From Acanthopleura granulata (Eukaryota > Mollusca > Polyplacophora > Chitonida > Chitonidae), in the NCBI GenBank assembly GCA_016165875.1, contig JABBOT010000080.1, positions 16,774,572 to 16,838,571 on the forward strand: a stretch of DNA of 64,000 nt, read 5' to 3'. Below are positions 28,501 to 43,500 of this stretch, in pieces (position 1 is the first letter of the stretch; each line of letters begins with the position of its first letter). The position numbers were made by a program, and so were the translations under genes. The notes under the pieces were generated by a model. The model was given only the letters and a program-made list of their open reading frames with translations. It did not search any database and was not told where the DNA came from.

Positions 28501-31500
28501 TTTCAAGCGATAATTATAAATGTCAATCTTAAATATCAACTCTCAACATTGATGACAGCGTTTAAAGGTAGGGATTTGAACGCCAAGAAAAAATAAAAAA
28601 CATACTGTTCTTCCTTCAAAGACAAATCTCATTGCACACCAATAATTGAACCAATGAAAGGATGAAATGGACATGACCGAGTATCTTGGCAACATGTTTA
28701 AACATCCAAAACTCAATCTTAGGAAAGTGTTAAAAGTTTCCACTTTAGGGTTCCCAGGAGAGGCATTGGCCATCATTTCTATGCATGACAGGGGATTTCC
28801 CAGCACTGGCAACTACCTGCTATTTGGTCTCAAACTATTGCTTTCATTTTCAAAGTCAGTCCCTGTAGACAAAAGGTCACTTGAGTAAACAATTAAAAAA
28901 AGTAAATGGCCTGAAAGGGCATATTTCTCTTCCTAAAGATACAATTTAATTGCACGGCCAAAAGTACCTTTCTCACATCAAAACAGTGGGTATAATTCCA
29001 TAATAGGCGAGTCTGAGTACGACAGCTTTTACCAGGTCTATGAAGATGGATGTCTAGAGGTAGTGGAGGTGAAAGGAGCCCTCCATCATCGCGACACAAC
29101 TGAGGTGTGAAGAGACACGAGGTGAGTTTCTTCATCAGCCATAACGCCATAGTGCCATTTATCTCTGAAATGGGGCTCCAGAAAATGGGATGGGTATATA
29201 CAGAGTGAACTTTAATTTGATTTCCAACAAACTTCATAGCAAAACATCAAGAACTGATAATTCAACAATTATATTTGCATTCATTAAATGCACATGTCTT
29301 TAATGCAGGCTATTATGAAATTAGATTATACTAAAGAATAACAAAGGGAAATTCTGAAGTCTGGCACTGTATTTCTACTGGTTGAGACAAAATTACCAGG
29401 CAGTCCATAACAAAACTATGTATGTTGGTGTATAAATAATATACGGCTACACTAAAACTAATTTCAGTGAAATCAAACACAAACTGTAGGAAGATACTAT
29501 ACTTGGCACATATAAGCTACAGAATTTATGACCTCCTCATCTCTGCATGTCTGGTCTATATAAACTTTACACCGACTTTAAGAAAAATCTGACCTGTAGA
29601 TCTTAGGAACAGAACCTAAATGCAAAGAAGCAGGAATGTCGACTCACTGATTGGTTAGTGTCTAATGCCACTAATATGACGTAAGTTTTCACTTGTAGTA
29701 AATGACCGAAATTTTGCCACAAAAGAACATTTTTTATTTAAGAGGCAAATAATTGTCATAAAATATTACTTTTGGTGCTGAAAATTTCATTTTCCAGTAG
29801 GATATTATCGTACTTTCCAAACAAACCTCAAAGCATCATTCTGTTGGAATCAGCAGAACTCTGGGACATGACAAATCCCCAGAGTTAAAGCCACTTGTTC
29901 GATTATTAGCTTATTATGATCTTAACTATATGCCAAAATTTGTTAAATTTTCATTATCTCCATGATTAAATGTTATCTGATGTCTGTGGAATTCACAAGT
30001 AGATCATTATAAAATGCTCTTAATAACATACTTAATTAAATTTCTCATCAAGGTAATGGATATGCCGTAAATCTGCTGAATTAACAATAATGCCATCACT
30101 GCTTTTTTTTTTTTCTGATCAAGGTTGGGGTCCAAATATGTCTGAATGAAAGAAATACTACGGCTCAAGGTCAATGCAGTGGTATTGTAGTCATCGTCTG
30201 TGTGGAAGAGGGAGTAATCAAGTGTTGGTATTCACATGTACACCAATACACTCTGGAATCCAGTGAATCGACTAAGCACTGGCTCAAAACCTGATAAAAC
30301 TTAAATATGACTCACAGAGCACTGTTCCAAAATCAGAACAAAAAATTCCAAAAAGGCTTCATGCAGCTTTAGCGTATTAAAACTACCCAGTATTCCGTCC
30401 AAGGAAGACCATTTCTAGAAGTAAATAAATACAGAGGTAAACCTAACATAAACTATATTACTTTTGGTGCTGAAACTTACACTTCAGCAGTCAGATATAT
30501 CTTTCTACTTTTCAGACAACCTTCAAAATGTCTAAGATCAACAGAATTGCAGATTCAGGTCAGATAAGCAACTTAGCAAATGGAAACCATATTAGGTACC
30601 TGTATGTGTACAGTGCCACAGAGGCCCCACAATTCCAACGGCACTAACTCCATGTAGCAACAGTATCAAGTTAATCTTGGGTCTGTAAGTACAGTGTACA
30701 TACATCTACAGTCTCCTCATGCATGCCACTGATCAAAGCTGATCGGAATATCGGGCTGTCCATGACAGTGCTATCCCTCACACTCTCCATCCATGAGCTG
30801 ACAGGCAGAAATTGTTACATAGTTTCCCCTGCAGATCAACATATGTCATGTTGAGCGATGTGTTTGTTTATTGATAATTAAAACAAGGAAATCAATCAGC
30901 TCTTAACTAACCAGCTCTGACAGTTGTCTATTGAGAGATCAAGGGATAGAATGTTATACTGGCTGAGCAGGATGCAGGTCACAATGGCCTGCTAGTTCTG
31001 AGGCTCCATACGGACCCCCCTCCCATCATACACTCGGCCATAACAACATTTTAATATGATTATTGCTGTTCAAATCTCCTCTAACTTTCTTAAACTGTAA
31101 TCTGATGTTAAGTAAGGAGCCATGAAAGCAATTCTGAACTCATATGTATATGACAACATGTAAACTGTAATAACCGCAGTAGCTTCTTATTAACTTTAAC
31201 TCACGTTGCATCCAAATATTAGATAAGCTAGAATCTGCATGATTTACTAACAAAAACATAAAGGTCACCAATGAAAAACATTGCCTTGATGAGTGTATTT
31301 TGTTTCATATTACCAATATCTATACATCCATATGTCCTCTAACATAAAATGTGCCATGTGTTCAGGGTGAGCCCAACATATATGTAATGTAACCTGAGGT
31401 ACATGTATAAGGCTCCTCATCATGGTGAGATCACAAGAAAAGTTGTTTAATGTATAGTGGATGTTGCAGAGTGAAGCCTGAATGCTATAAATATTGTTCG

Positions 31501-34500
31501 ACTGAAAGGTGTACATGATATTATCATTTCCACCTCTCACTGGAACAATATTTCTGTAGCAATATTCTGCTTATTATTTATACAATGTAATTATTGATAC
31601 AATGTTATTATTTTGTGCATGAGAACAAGTTAAGCAATGTTTTCAGGTGTAGGTCTCCACACATTTTTATACAGTGTGATGTTGAACATGATTTCTTGTA
31701 TGACATAGTGTAATGTTGTGCAACATAAGACAGTCAAAAGTTGAATGAAACTGCAGTATAACATAATCCTGCTGAGCACACACGGGAAGGTCACATGGGA
31801 AGGTCGCAAACATAGACAAGGTTAGCAAGGCTCCCAAAGAGGTAGCCTGTAGGGATAGGTTCTAATTTGCAGTATATTAAGACGGGAATTCAGCAATTTA
31901 CAGTATTTAATATGCACACACAGAATCAACAATGGAATATCCCTCTCGTGTTATTGTGCTCTACCCGTGCACAAATCCTGAGTTCTATACATGCAGTACT
32001 TTTTAAGATAACCCCTAACATGTTTTTTAACATTGCTTTCCCTGTTATTGGGTGCCAATGCCGATGCCGACACTCAGGGTACGACATAAGCTATGCCTGT
32101 ACTTAGTACAGGCGAGCTAAAAATGTTTCTTTTTCAACATTATGGCGTCTGGGTGTGAAATATCAAAATGTAATAACAAAAGTGATATTCCACAGCAGTG
32201 AAATATCACTTTTATCAGAGAAGAAAATCCTGGGATTCCACTGATGTATAACAATAAAACCACTTAACTTGTGTATCTGTGAGCCTGAGATGTACATGAG
32301 AATGATATCAGCACCATTTGGATGAAAACTCCACGACGTCACTACAGCATTGATCTTGGCTTAGCCTGTGGCCCATAAATATGGAGTCTGCAGTGTTGAA
32401 TTCAGAGCTTGGCAAGAGTATAAGTAGGGAGGAACATGGATGCCAGGAAGTTCAATATAGCAAGTTAAATTGAAACACAAATGAAATAAATTAACAATCT
32501 GAGCAATGATTTTCCTATTAAAATTAATGTATGAATTTTCAATATATCAAGCATTAGAAAGTTTTTTATAGAACTGTCTCAACATAATCCTATAGTGTAA
32601 ATATTCAGTTTAACCCTGAGCTAAGAGGAAAAAAACAGTCTACATATTTACATCATCAATAAATTTTCACCTGATTTTTTTACTTGTGAGGAAGAGCTAA
32701 AACCAAACCTTTTTTCACCTGACCAATATATATGTTTGGGTGAAGCTGAATATGCAGTTCTGATTTTTTAACAGATTGCTACGCACCACTGCTCCTGGGC
32801 TCGGTCAGTACATCTCGCTCACCAAGGCCTGAATATGGACACTTGGTAAGCACTTTCACAAGTTATTAGTTTAGTCACTGATCATGCGGCCTGTGCCTCG
32901 AAGACCTGAGTCTATTGAGACAGCATAATCCTGATTATGGTGATCAGTCATAACACTGGACAATGGTCATCCGTCTGACCACAGCCTTCTCAGTCAGACA
33001 GGTCACTTTGCGGACTGTCAGGACAGTGATCCCTAGTGAGTGACCAGGCAGATTCATTTTGGTACAGGTGCATCATACTAGGATATACATGAACAGGTAC
33101 CCACACTCAACATGAAGTACATTCAGGAAAATATCTCTCATTAATTATCTCATTAAGTTTGTATTTTAGGCTTTACTTCAATCGCCATCGATTTCTATGA
33201 AAACTGTACATCGCGACATACAGCACACCAAGACAGAAACTTCAATTCACTGGGAACTTCAGAGGCTTGATCAATTGGGCACTAATTGTTTCATCATATG
33301 AGTTACAGAATTTCTTAACCTTGTTATTGGTGTCAGCCAGGATTAATATTGCAAGATAAGTCTTATTTAGATGGTTTTACATGAATAATGAAGAAAAACT
33401 CACATAAATTTCAAGTTCACAGATAAGCACAATTTCTGTCGTAACACAAGAACTGTGTGAAAACTAAATCTACAAAAGACATGAACTTTTTAAATCCACA
33501 CATTCTGTAGCCAGGATTCAATATGACAGAGGTTCCTGTAGACTTAAGCTTTAGATAACCATAGACCTGGAAATGCTGCTAGGATAAAGAACAAAATTAA
33601 AAGCTGCAACTTCCAAATGACCCTCTCTTCACACCATATGTGTGCCACTCTTTTTATTGACCAATAAACCCAAGAGTTTTGTTGCTGACTATCTCTGTGT
33701 TCTGTATGGGAGCGGCCCACCCGCTGAAGGGGTCTCCCCCACAGGCTGAGGGGGTGACATTTTAAGGTCAAGTTTCTGCCAGTAGAACTTGACCTGGGTA
33801 GGGTTTATCATGCCACCTTAGGCCCTTAACCTTCCAAACACTGTTGTCTCCTCACCTATGAAGGTTTAATGGGCTTGTGTCTCACAGACTTTAATACCCA
33901 TTATCTCTGAGTAATTAAGCCAGACCAATCTGGATATACATTAGGATTGTCTTACAACTGGCCATGTGCAGCCACACAATGTACAGACCTATGCACTGAA
34001 GTATAATATATTTGGCTCTAAAATTAGTACGTCATAAAAATAACTGGGTTGTTCAAATCGTGAAACCAAAGGTTTTCCCATCATACACCAGCCATGTGGG
34101 ATCTTCAAAGCATTATGCACCATGTCACATGCTAATTAATACAAGACTTTACAAACACTTTATGGTCATTTATTATCAGTTCTACATATATATATATATA
34201 TATATAAGTTTGCCAGTGTTATCTATACTGACATTTCTATGTGCATTAAAAAGTGTTCATTGGAATTTGACTGTGAATATACTACTTTACCACTTGACTG
34301 ACTGAACAGTAATTTGGATATTAAATTGCTCACCATTGCTAACAACTGATATATGATACGTAATAACTGGGCCTCATCAACCATTCCCACCATATCTGTC
34401 ATAGACACACTGGGTTATATATTTAACAGATTCTGAAAATACGTTCTGAAAGCAGTTCTTAATCGGATAAAGAATACCTTTATCTCTCAGAGAATTTAGA

Positions 34501-37500
34501 AACAGCCTAGCTATACTATTATAAATATAACAGCAGTGATTCATTTCTTATGGATATCAAACTGAAAAATTTATTTATCATAAAGAATATTCCTGTTCAG
34601 ACATGCCTTGAATATCATACATTTTGTGATTATTTTTCTTTCCATCAAGAAATCCATAAGAGGACAACCTCAAAGAAATGGGATGAAGTGCAGTGAGTTT
34701 TCCAGGTGTGTGTCACATATTATTTTTTCACCTCTTGAATTTTTTCTTTTAATGGCTCACATATTTAGAAGGAGATATAGGACTAAGGGAGAAATAAGGA
34801 CAAGTTGTAACATCTTTTTTGTTCAACGAGGTGTTAGTCTTTCTGACAAAAAAAAAAAAGTTCTCTCCTGTTTTATTTTTCAGGAAAAGAAAAATGATCA
34901 GTATATTGACAAAAATCTTTCTTCTCCACCCCCTGAACACCTTGGACTAGGGAAGACAAGCTTAAACATTTGTTCAATGGCCTGAGTCACTGTTCAGCCT
35001 GCTTGTACAGGACAGAAGCTTTTTCTCATGTCAACACACATCACAATGGCATTGAACTTGACAACCACCAGATAAGACTTTCAAAATTAGGATACACAGC
35101 TATGGAGCAGTCCTACAGGACAGGGTATACAAGAATGTGGGTGCTCTAGCACACATTTTGCCAGGCGACCTGATAGGCCCTTGGCGTCCACACTTACAAG
35201 GGTCCCCGAGAATCCTGTATTGATCCCTTATGTTTAAACAGACCCGTCATCTATTCTCATACATGTAAACTGTGCAGATATGCAAAACTCAAATAATATG
35301 AAGTTATTAAACATACCGCCTCCAGAAAAATGCCACACGTTTTCTGGCAATGTGACTGTGCTGCACTGAAGGATCGAGGCCTGATGATATGAACCTTCTA
35401 TTTATGATTATAAATAAGCAATGTATCACATGGGATGAGAAGAAAGGGGTTGGGGGGGGGGAGAAAGTCTGAACACTAGGGGACTCATCTATTATCAGAC
35501 TACCCCAATTGTTCTAATTTTTACAATATTAAAAGTGCTAAAAGCTGAAATTTCCAATTCTTTTCCAGCGTTTTGGGAAAGTAAACATTTGGATATGTTG
35601 TTCATTAGATGGACTAACCATGTGTGAAAAGAGAAATCGTGTCTTCCTCCTACAACTACAGTAATACTGACTAAAACGAGCAAACCAACCCAAAATTAGA
35701 AGAATTAGGCTATATGTGCTAGATATACCATTACATAAGCATGAGTTTTAATCAAGGATAGTGAGTATCAAATGCTGCCACAACATGTTATTTCTAACTG
35801 ATTATCCTGCATATCATGCAAGCGCATGTACTGAACACTTCAACTGATTTCCCCTTCTGTTGTTTCTGAAAACACTGTCCTTGCTACTCGCCAATGTGCC
35901 TCTTCAGTGCTGAATTTCCAGCATCTCTATGGCAAGTGGTCAGTCCACATGTTATACATGGATCTGAAGGACTGATGAAGTACGACACAACCTTGAGGAC
36001 AGTTCCTGTATTATAGCTTATATTCCTTTACGCATTGTTGTCTTTCGCATTTCATGTACTTTTCATTTATTTATTTATTTATCTGATTTGTCTTTTACAT
36101 TGTACTTAAGAATATTTCACTTACGATAGAAGCCAGCACTATGGTGAAAGGAAACCGGGCTGAGCCTGGGGGAAACCCACAACCATTGCAGTTTGCCACG
36201 TACGAAGTTTTCATTTAAGTTGTTATGCTATATGAAAAATATGCAGTGTAATCCTCAGAAAATAAAGACGATGTTATTATTATCATTATTGTTATTAAAA
36301 TTAAGCCTAACATCTTGAACTTATCGTATAAATAAACTTGCACTGAAATGAAACCTAATTTCAACCAACAAACGATCAATTTCAATTACCAAAAAAACTG
36401 ATCAACAATCAACTGGCCAAGTAAATAATCAAAGAGTAAACTGATCATATTGGAATATGAACGAACAACTGAGTTGTACAGTAGAAGATATACTGGTAGG
36501 CAGGTATGAAACGAAACAGTTTAATCACACTGCATTACATGTTCAATGATTGCAATTATCATGCAGTCAGGAGCTAAAAATTACATACACTGTGCAGGAA
36601 AGATACATGTTCTCAAACTGAGGACATGATACAAACATTAACAAAGACACATTACATCCTGTCTTTACTTCACATCTCCAATGTCCACCAGGGCTGGAAT
36701 GGAGTGAATCTTGTACACCCACAAATTACCCATGTATGCATGTAATATTTGTATGCTTAGGTTGACATAATTTAATATCTAGATTATCTGGTCATACCAT
36801 CATGATAACGTTCAAACACCCCGGCATACCATCATGATAACGTTCAAACACCCCGGCATACCATCATGATAATGTTCAAACACCCTGGCATACCATCATG
36901 ATAACGTTCAAACACCCCGGCATATCATCATGATAATGTTCAAACACCCCGGCATACCATCATGATAACGTTCAAACACCCCGGCATACCATCATAATAA
37001 CGTTTGAACACTCCGGCATATCACTGACTACTTACTCTTGGTTGACCTGTAGTTAGCCTATGCCGTAAGGCAAGGAAGTGCAAAGGTTACGAATTTTAAA
37101 GTTTTAGGCATAACTGGACTCAGGCTTGAATTCATGGCTGCGTTTAATTATAACAGGCAGGTGTCTGAACATATACATGTAAATATATCTGGTATAACTT
37201 TGAGACACAAGAATTAGCCAACATTCTCAAAAAAAGGGAAACTTTCTAGAATCCCTTAACACTATTAAAGGTGGACATCTGTTGCTGGGCACTGTGCAAA
37301 ACCTGAGGCCAGTGGTCTGTTAATAGCTCCATGTATCTGTCAGACATAAACATCAGTGTTAATGTGCGTGAGGTCAGCTGTGTGTGCGATGGCTCCCGAG
37401 TCAGTTCTGGCAGCTGTCAACCACTGGTCAAGCATTATAGCCAGAGTTTGGAGGTGGAAGGCAAGGAAAGGGAAGAGTTGAATATCTGGTAAACAGCTTA

Positions 37501-40500
37501 GCACTGCTAGCATCCATGGGGAAAGCCCTTGTCAAGAGAGAGCACAACCATGATAAGCAACATGACAGGTTTTCACTTAGGGGCTGATGGGCTTATATGT
37601 AACTATACATGTGGTCTGGTGCTTAGACATTCAACTTGGCAAATCACTACTCACTACAGTGAGGGGATTACATAAATGCTAATAAAATACTACAAATACC
37701 CATCACCACAACATCAGCACACCTAGCTTGCATCAGCTGTTGTACCAACTTTACAGATAAGGGGAGGCTACTCTGGACCAAATAGTCTGCCATCTCAAAT
37801 AAAACTATGCACTATCACTCAGACATTCCCTAAATATTCAGCTACAAGACTCACTTGAGTGGCTAACCATTATTCAACAAATATTCAGTTACATGTAATA
37901 TAGTTTAGGTGTCACATTTATAAATTATAAACTTAGCTGAGACTGACTTTAAGTAACCTACACATGCTATCACAGGTTTGGCATGGATATCCTGTTGTCT
38001 TTTAAACACTATATGCAGTAAACCCTTCAGCTAAAAAGACATATCCTCCACATATTCAACACTGAGAATTAATGCCATATTGGTGTACATTTTAAGCACA
38101 TCAATGCACAAGTGAGTGCAAGAAAACTGCATCTTGTATTTGCTGCAATTCTTGGGACAGACAACGACAGATTTCCCATCACAGGGACGACACGTCAGAA
38201 CCTGGATTTGTCACAGGTGATATTTTATGCTGTATTATGTTCTTTTCACATTCTGCCACAATACATGAGTAATTTCATCTTGACAGAGATGGCATATAAC
38301 ATAATACCTTTAACTGGCAACTGTACATATACATGTAATATTGCTGAGAGTGGGTTTCAATGTATGTAAAATGTATTCATTCACTTTCATACAGAAAAAG
38401 TGTCAACGAGATGTTCTCAAGCACAAGCCTAATGATGCATGTGCCACTGGAAGCTACAGGTACATTAGTCAGAAAAAAAGTTACAAAGCAGTCTAGGCCA
38501 GGGGAGATAACTGCTTATTTCTGACAAATAAACTTTTGTCAAAGTAGTTATTTCCCTTGAACATCTACATGTATTTTGACATGATATAATTGGAATCCAT
38601 GAAACATGGTGGGAACTGGGCCACCACCTAAAGAAAGTGTTGCCAGACTTTGGTGCAGATCTAGATTCTGGTGCACCATAAGGAATTCTTTGAAAGGATT
38701 CCCTGACCGCGTGAAATAGTAGTACATTGTATTAGCCTTGGCAGCCATCTGTGTGTTTCACTTTGGTTCCCAAGTACTGCTTTAACTTACATAACTGCAA
38801 TGTACACATGTAACTTTAGTGTGTTAAGAATGTAAATACCTGCTACTGCCCCTCCTCCCCCACCAGTCTCTGTAAAACATCGAGCCTCTTGTTTGTTACT
38901 ACACCAGCGACCCCTCAATGACTGGGTACCTCTCTGCTGGATCCTTAGCTTGGTCTTGTGACGGGAGCCGTTCAGGTGGCTGGTGAGCTGGCCTTGAGAC
39001 GTCACATGCACATTACACACAAAACACGTGAACTTTGAGCCTTCCCTATCAAGAAAAAGAAATACACTTCATTCATTTGTTTGATATTTTCCTTTGGCAA
39101 GTTACTGACGAACTCCATCCCATGTATGACACACAGATAGGTACATGAATGCCATTTTGGTGTAAGACAAGTGATCTCCAATGAATACTAGGGGACAAGT
39201 CCCTATGAACAGAGGGACTAGAGAAATGTAAAAATTCCCTATCAAAGGCCAGGTCAGAAATTACATGTACTAAGAAAGGCCTGCACCCACACCACTCAGC
39301 CATGGCCGTCTCCCAAAAAAGAGATACAGTGACACACATCATTCATGTTCGTCCAACTAGCTTTTAGAAGATTACACACGCATCTACATGTACGCACACT
39401 GATATATATGTTTCCCAGATCCTTATTTCTCTCATAGGTGGACCTCCACATTCTTTAGAAAGGTAAATATAATCTTCAATCATAGGTACACACTCTTGAC
39501 AAAGGTCCACAATCTTCACAAAGGTACACATTCCTCACTAATCTGCACTTTTTTTCACATTCTTTCCAGAGGTACTCTTCACAAAGGCACACATTTTTCA
39601 CAAAAGTACACATTCTTCATGAAGTTACATTCTTTACAAGGCTATAGATTCTTCACAAAGATGCACATACTTCACAAAAGTACACATTCTTTACAAGGCT
39701 ATAGATTCTTCACAAAGATGCACATACTTCACAAAGGTACACATTCTTCATGAAGCTACACATTCTTTACAAGGCTATAGATTCTTCACAAAGATGCACA
39801 TACTTCACAAAGATGCACATACTTCACAAAGGTACACATTCTTCATGAAGTTACACATTCTTTACAAGGCTATAGATTCTTCACAAAGATGCACATACTT
39901 CACAAAGGTACACATTCTTCACACTGGATTCGAAACACTAGAGGTTAGCCAGACAAAATGGTCACTTTCAAACACTCTTCAGAAAAAGTGTTCCATTTTT
40001 TTTTCTATGTACATTTTTGAACGAATATTCATAAGAACAAATTTAGCTGGGCTTACCCAGCAGCTATTGAGCTGTCACAGCTGAGGGGTATGTTGGCAGT
40101 GGCAGACAACCGCAGCTTCTTGGCATGGTTTTTGCCTTGGTAATGCTGCTCCGCCTGTTTGGGGGAGTTGAAGGAAGCATCGCAAAGTCCGCAGTACTCC
40201 TCAGCCGTCACCTTCTGCTTGCTGCCAGAGCTGCTGCAGTCCTTAGAATTGGTGTCAGTCAATAGAGGCTTCATCTGCAAACACAAGAGATTTTGTTTCT
40301 TAAAGAATGGATCTGCGAGGATGCAAACTGCATGTATATCTGGAAAACTACATGCGTAACTGGACAATATGGACAACTCCTGCATGGAAACCAACAGCCA
40401 ATGAGTATCAAGGAAACTGTTAAATCTGTGAACTAAAGAATGGATCAGGGCAGGTTTATTTATTTGTGAAACTTTATCTGCTAGTTGTTTAATGGCATAC

Positions 40501-43500
40501 TTAAATTTCCATTCATAAGATGGCAATCAGTAGTATGTGTGAAGGGAACTGAACTACCAAGGGTAAACCACAAACCTTTGGTAAGTGACTAATGAACTTG
40601 CTTGTTGCTTAATGCCATGCTTAACAATTTTTCATTCATAAGATGGCAATCAGTATTATGCGTGAAGGACACCAGGGCACCATAGGAACCACCAAACGTT
40701 TGACTATGCAAATGGCCACACAAACTTTGTTGATAACTTTCATGTACATGTATTGTCATAAGAGCCCACAAGCAGTGAGAGCCTGCAGGGGGAATCTACA
40801 ATTTCCCTGTAAATGCAGGGATAAATTTGAATCAGCACTTTGTGTATCAAAATACAAAAGCACAGACGGAATATTCTTTTCTTGAAGGCTAACCAACATA
40901 AAGAACTATGCAACTATTTTATTTCCTATCATAAACAGGCAACATTTGGCACAGACATGCCCAGAAACCAATGACCGCTGAATAAATTAAATATGCAAAA
41001 CCCGTGCCCTAATCAGAATGGTTTTCAAATCAGACCGGAGGTTCACATGTACCTAAAGAACTTTCGCACAGCAAATTTTGTTGAAACGGGAGAAAATGTG
41101 GAGAAGCTGATGCACAGAAATCAGAGGCAGACGGATCAACAGATGAAACACAGACCCGTACATCGCACTTTTTGCAAAAACCTTTAGTGAAGGAGAATAT
41201 GGAAAAGAATAAAAAAGAACATAAGTAAAGACAGCTATAGATAAGCTTTTCTCTGGTATTTCCAGTGAATACTGCTGATCATTTTGTTTTCATTCCCTAT
41301 ATCTATATATATTCCACGCACGGTGCATTCAAATGATTAATTCCACCACATGCATTCTGCATATAGGTGTATATACAAGTATCCTTGAGAGAATGTGTAA
41401 ATAAGGACTGTAGCTGTAAACATCTTGACCTTCACATAGCATCACAGTCCAACTGGTCAGTTCCAGAATCAACTGGTCTTCATGCAGATACATGCACATG
41501 ACCACTGACCAACACAGCCTACATGTAGGGCAACTTGACCATATCTCTGACTACCACCACATGCTGTTACAAGTGAACACTTACATGCATCTATGGTAGC
41601 CCCCTGGCATCAAGTTCTCCTAAATGTAGCACGTGCATCCCTGCATTATCTATGGAAGCTCCCATGGGAAGTGTTTACAACTCAGAACATCAACTATCTG
41701 TATTGGATTGGAGTGAAACAAGTATGAAACAAACTCTATTAGCAGTAGACAAAACATATTGGATATGTGAGTAATATTCAGTGTACTTCACCTGGAGTTG
41801 TGAAAAAAATACTTGTAAAAATACTTTTCCCAAAGGTGGTAAAGGCCTCAAGATGATGCTTTAGTTGCCAAAACTAAATTGCCAGAATTTTCTGACAAGA
41901 CATGCTTCACAATTCACACAAGACTATTAAATGGCCCTACAAGGTGGATGAGGTACATGTTTATTTCTATTCTACTCTTGGTAAGTTCATCAGTTTTTCA
42001 CTATTTCCTTGTGGTTCAACGTCAATTTCAATATTATTTTATTCAATCCATGAAGCATGGTGTCTTCATATAGCCGGCCAGTTCCAGCAGCCAACACACG
42101 ATCTACAGCTCTGCCTCAGTGAACAGCCATGTGAAACACTCCTGACAACACACCCCAACCAGTCACAGTACACCAGAAGGGCTGATCATGACTTTGTCTA
42201 CTTAGTGATACATGCTAACATTGCATTGCAGTGTCAGTATAAGACTGTTAATTTCAAATTATTCCATAAATATGCGTTGGAGAATGTTCTACTGTTTGTC
42301 TAGCTCAGTTCTTCGTATGTTCTGGATATTAAGTCTACAGAATCCCACATTGCTATAAACTTTTGGTACTGGGTAACAACAGACATATCACTATTTTTTT
42401 ATAGAATTTAACAATACACCTGAATCACATGTATATGTTACTTTAAAATGTTTCAATTACATGATGTCTGTAATGTTTACGGGATGACAAGTGGGAGTTG
42501 CTGTCACAACATTAAGTTAATTGGTGGTCGAAACAAATTTAAGCTAGGTAACCAATCTCTTCACTGTCAGTTAACAATGCCATATTGTCTCAACAAAAAT
42601 TTCAACTCATATACACTGTACCAACATTAAAATGCGATCTGAGCTAAACAAAACACACTGCCAATGGAACCCTGATAAGTGAGCTAGGTCACAGACTCAA
42701 ATCCAGCTCTAGCTGGCTAAGCTCCGCCGTAAGGCAGATAGTTTGTCAGGTACTGGTAGTTTACTCTGGCTAATCAACCTGATGTTTTTAAAAATTTCTT
42801 TGTCTTTCAAGACAAATCAAACTGAAATTTTCAAAAAAAACAAAAAACGTGAACACTTTACCGAACACTGCACTGCATATCCCTGCCTGCTCTTCCCCCA
42901 GTGTTCTCACAACATCTCATCATACCTTGTAACGGTAGCATATGAACAGCTTTAAAATGAAACTGTTACATGCAGCAAATGTAGTGAACAGTTATAATAA
43001 TTCTCTTTTCGGATGTCTGTCCAATAATTTGTTCCTTGCATGTGGTTTTTCAATCTTCCAGGTTTTGTCTACCACAAATGTTTCATTACATGTGCATCTA
43101 ATACTTGTATATGCACATAGTTTGCCGATTGGGTCCGGTAAATTTTTAACGAATATTTGTTTACTTAATAGTCACTTTTGTAAAGTGTCAATTGCTTCAG
43201 TTTTGTTTACTTGTAAATAGTGAACTTCTCCTGTGATATTTATACATAGGTCAAACATCTACATCTATGTGTATGACAGCAGAAAAACATTCCAACTGAC
43301 TGTTCAATGTTATTTTTTCCATATACGTATAAAGGCTTGCATATAATATTTTGAGGCAGAGTTCTGATAAAGTTCAAAATCCATTAATTCCAAACCGTGC
43401 TGTGAAGATTCTGTATTCTGTTACAAGTACAAACACCTAAATAAAGGTATGCAGTCATTCGGAACATTTTTGACAGCCGTAGAAAATAATTCCTGGATAA

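Larger units (their letters stand above)
7541..38839 (-). other. Intron 4 of the ZNF385-like gene (phase 1, 31.3 kb)
   Basis: Donor GT 38839-38838, acceptor AG 7542-7541. It contains SINEs at 12.05, 22.75 and 36.07 kb, a decayed LINE at 23.48-24.78 kb, a diverged repeat shared between 11.34 and 32.12 kb, a 63-bp hairpin at 31.49 kb and a 32-bp minisatellite at 36.79 kb. In 7.54-9.28, 9.36-11.33, 26.15-31.49, 32.24-36.06 and 37.03-38.84 kb I see no gene or clear element. Motif-dense low-repeat blocks are listed separately. An undetected small or alternative exon cannot be excluded. Confidence 0.8.

Noticed and set aside
29641..29700. CTGATTGGTTAGTGTCTAATGCC as another SINE tail
   Set aside because: Match is too short and lacks the AAGAATATTTCA and GGAGGAAACC landmarks.
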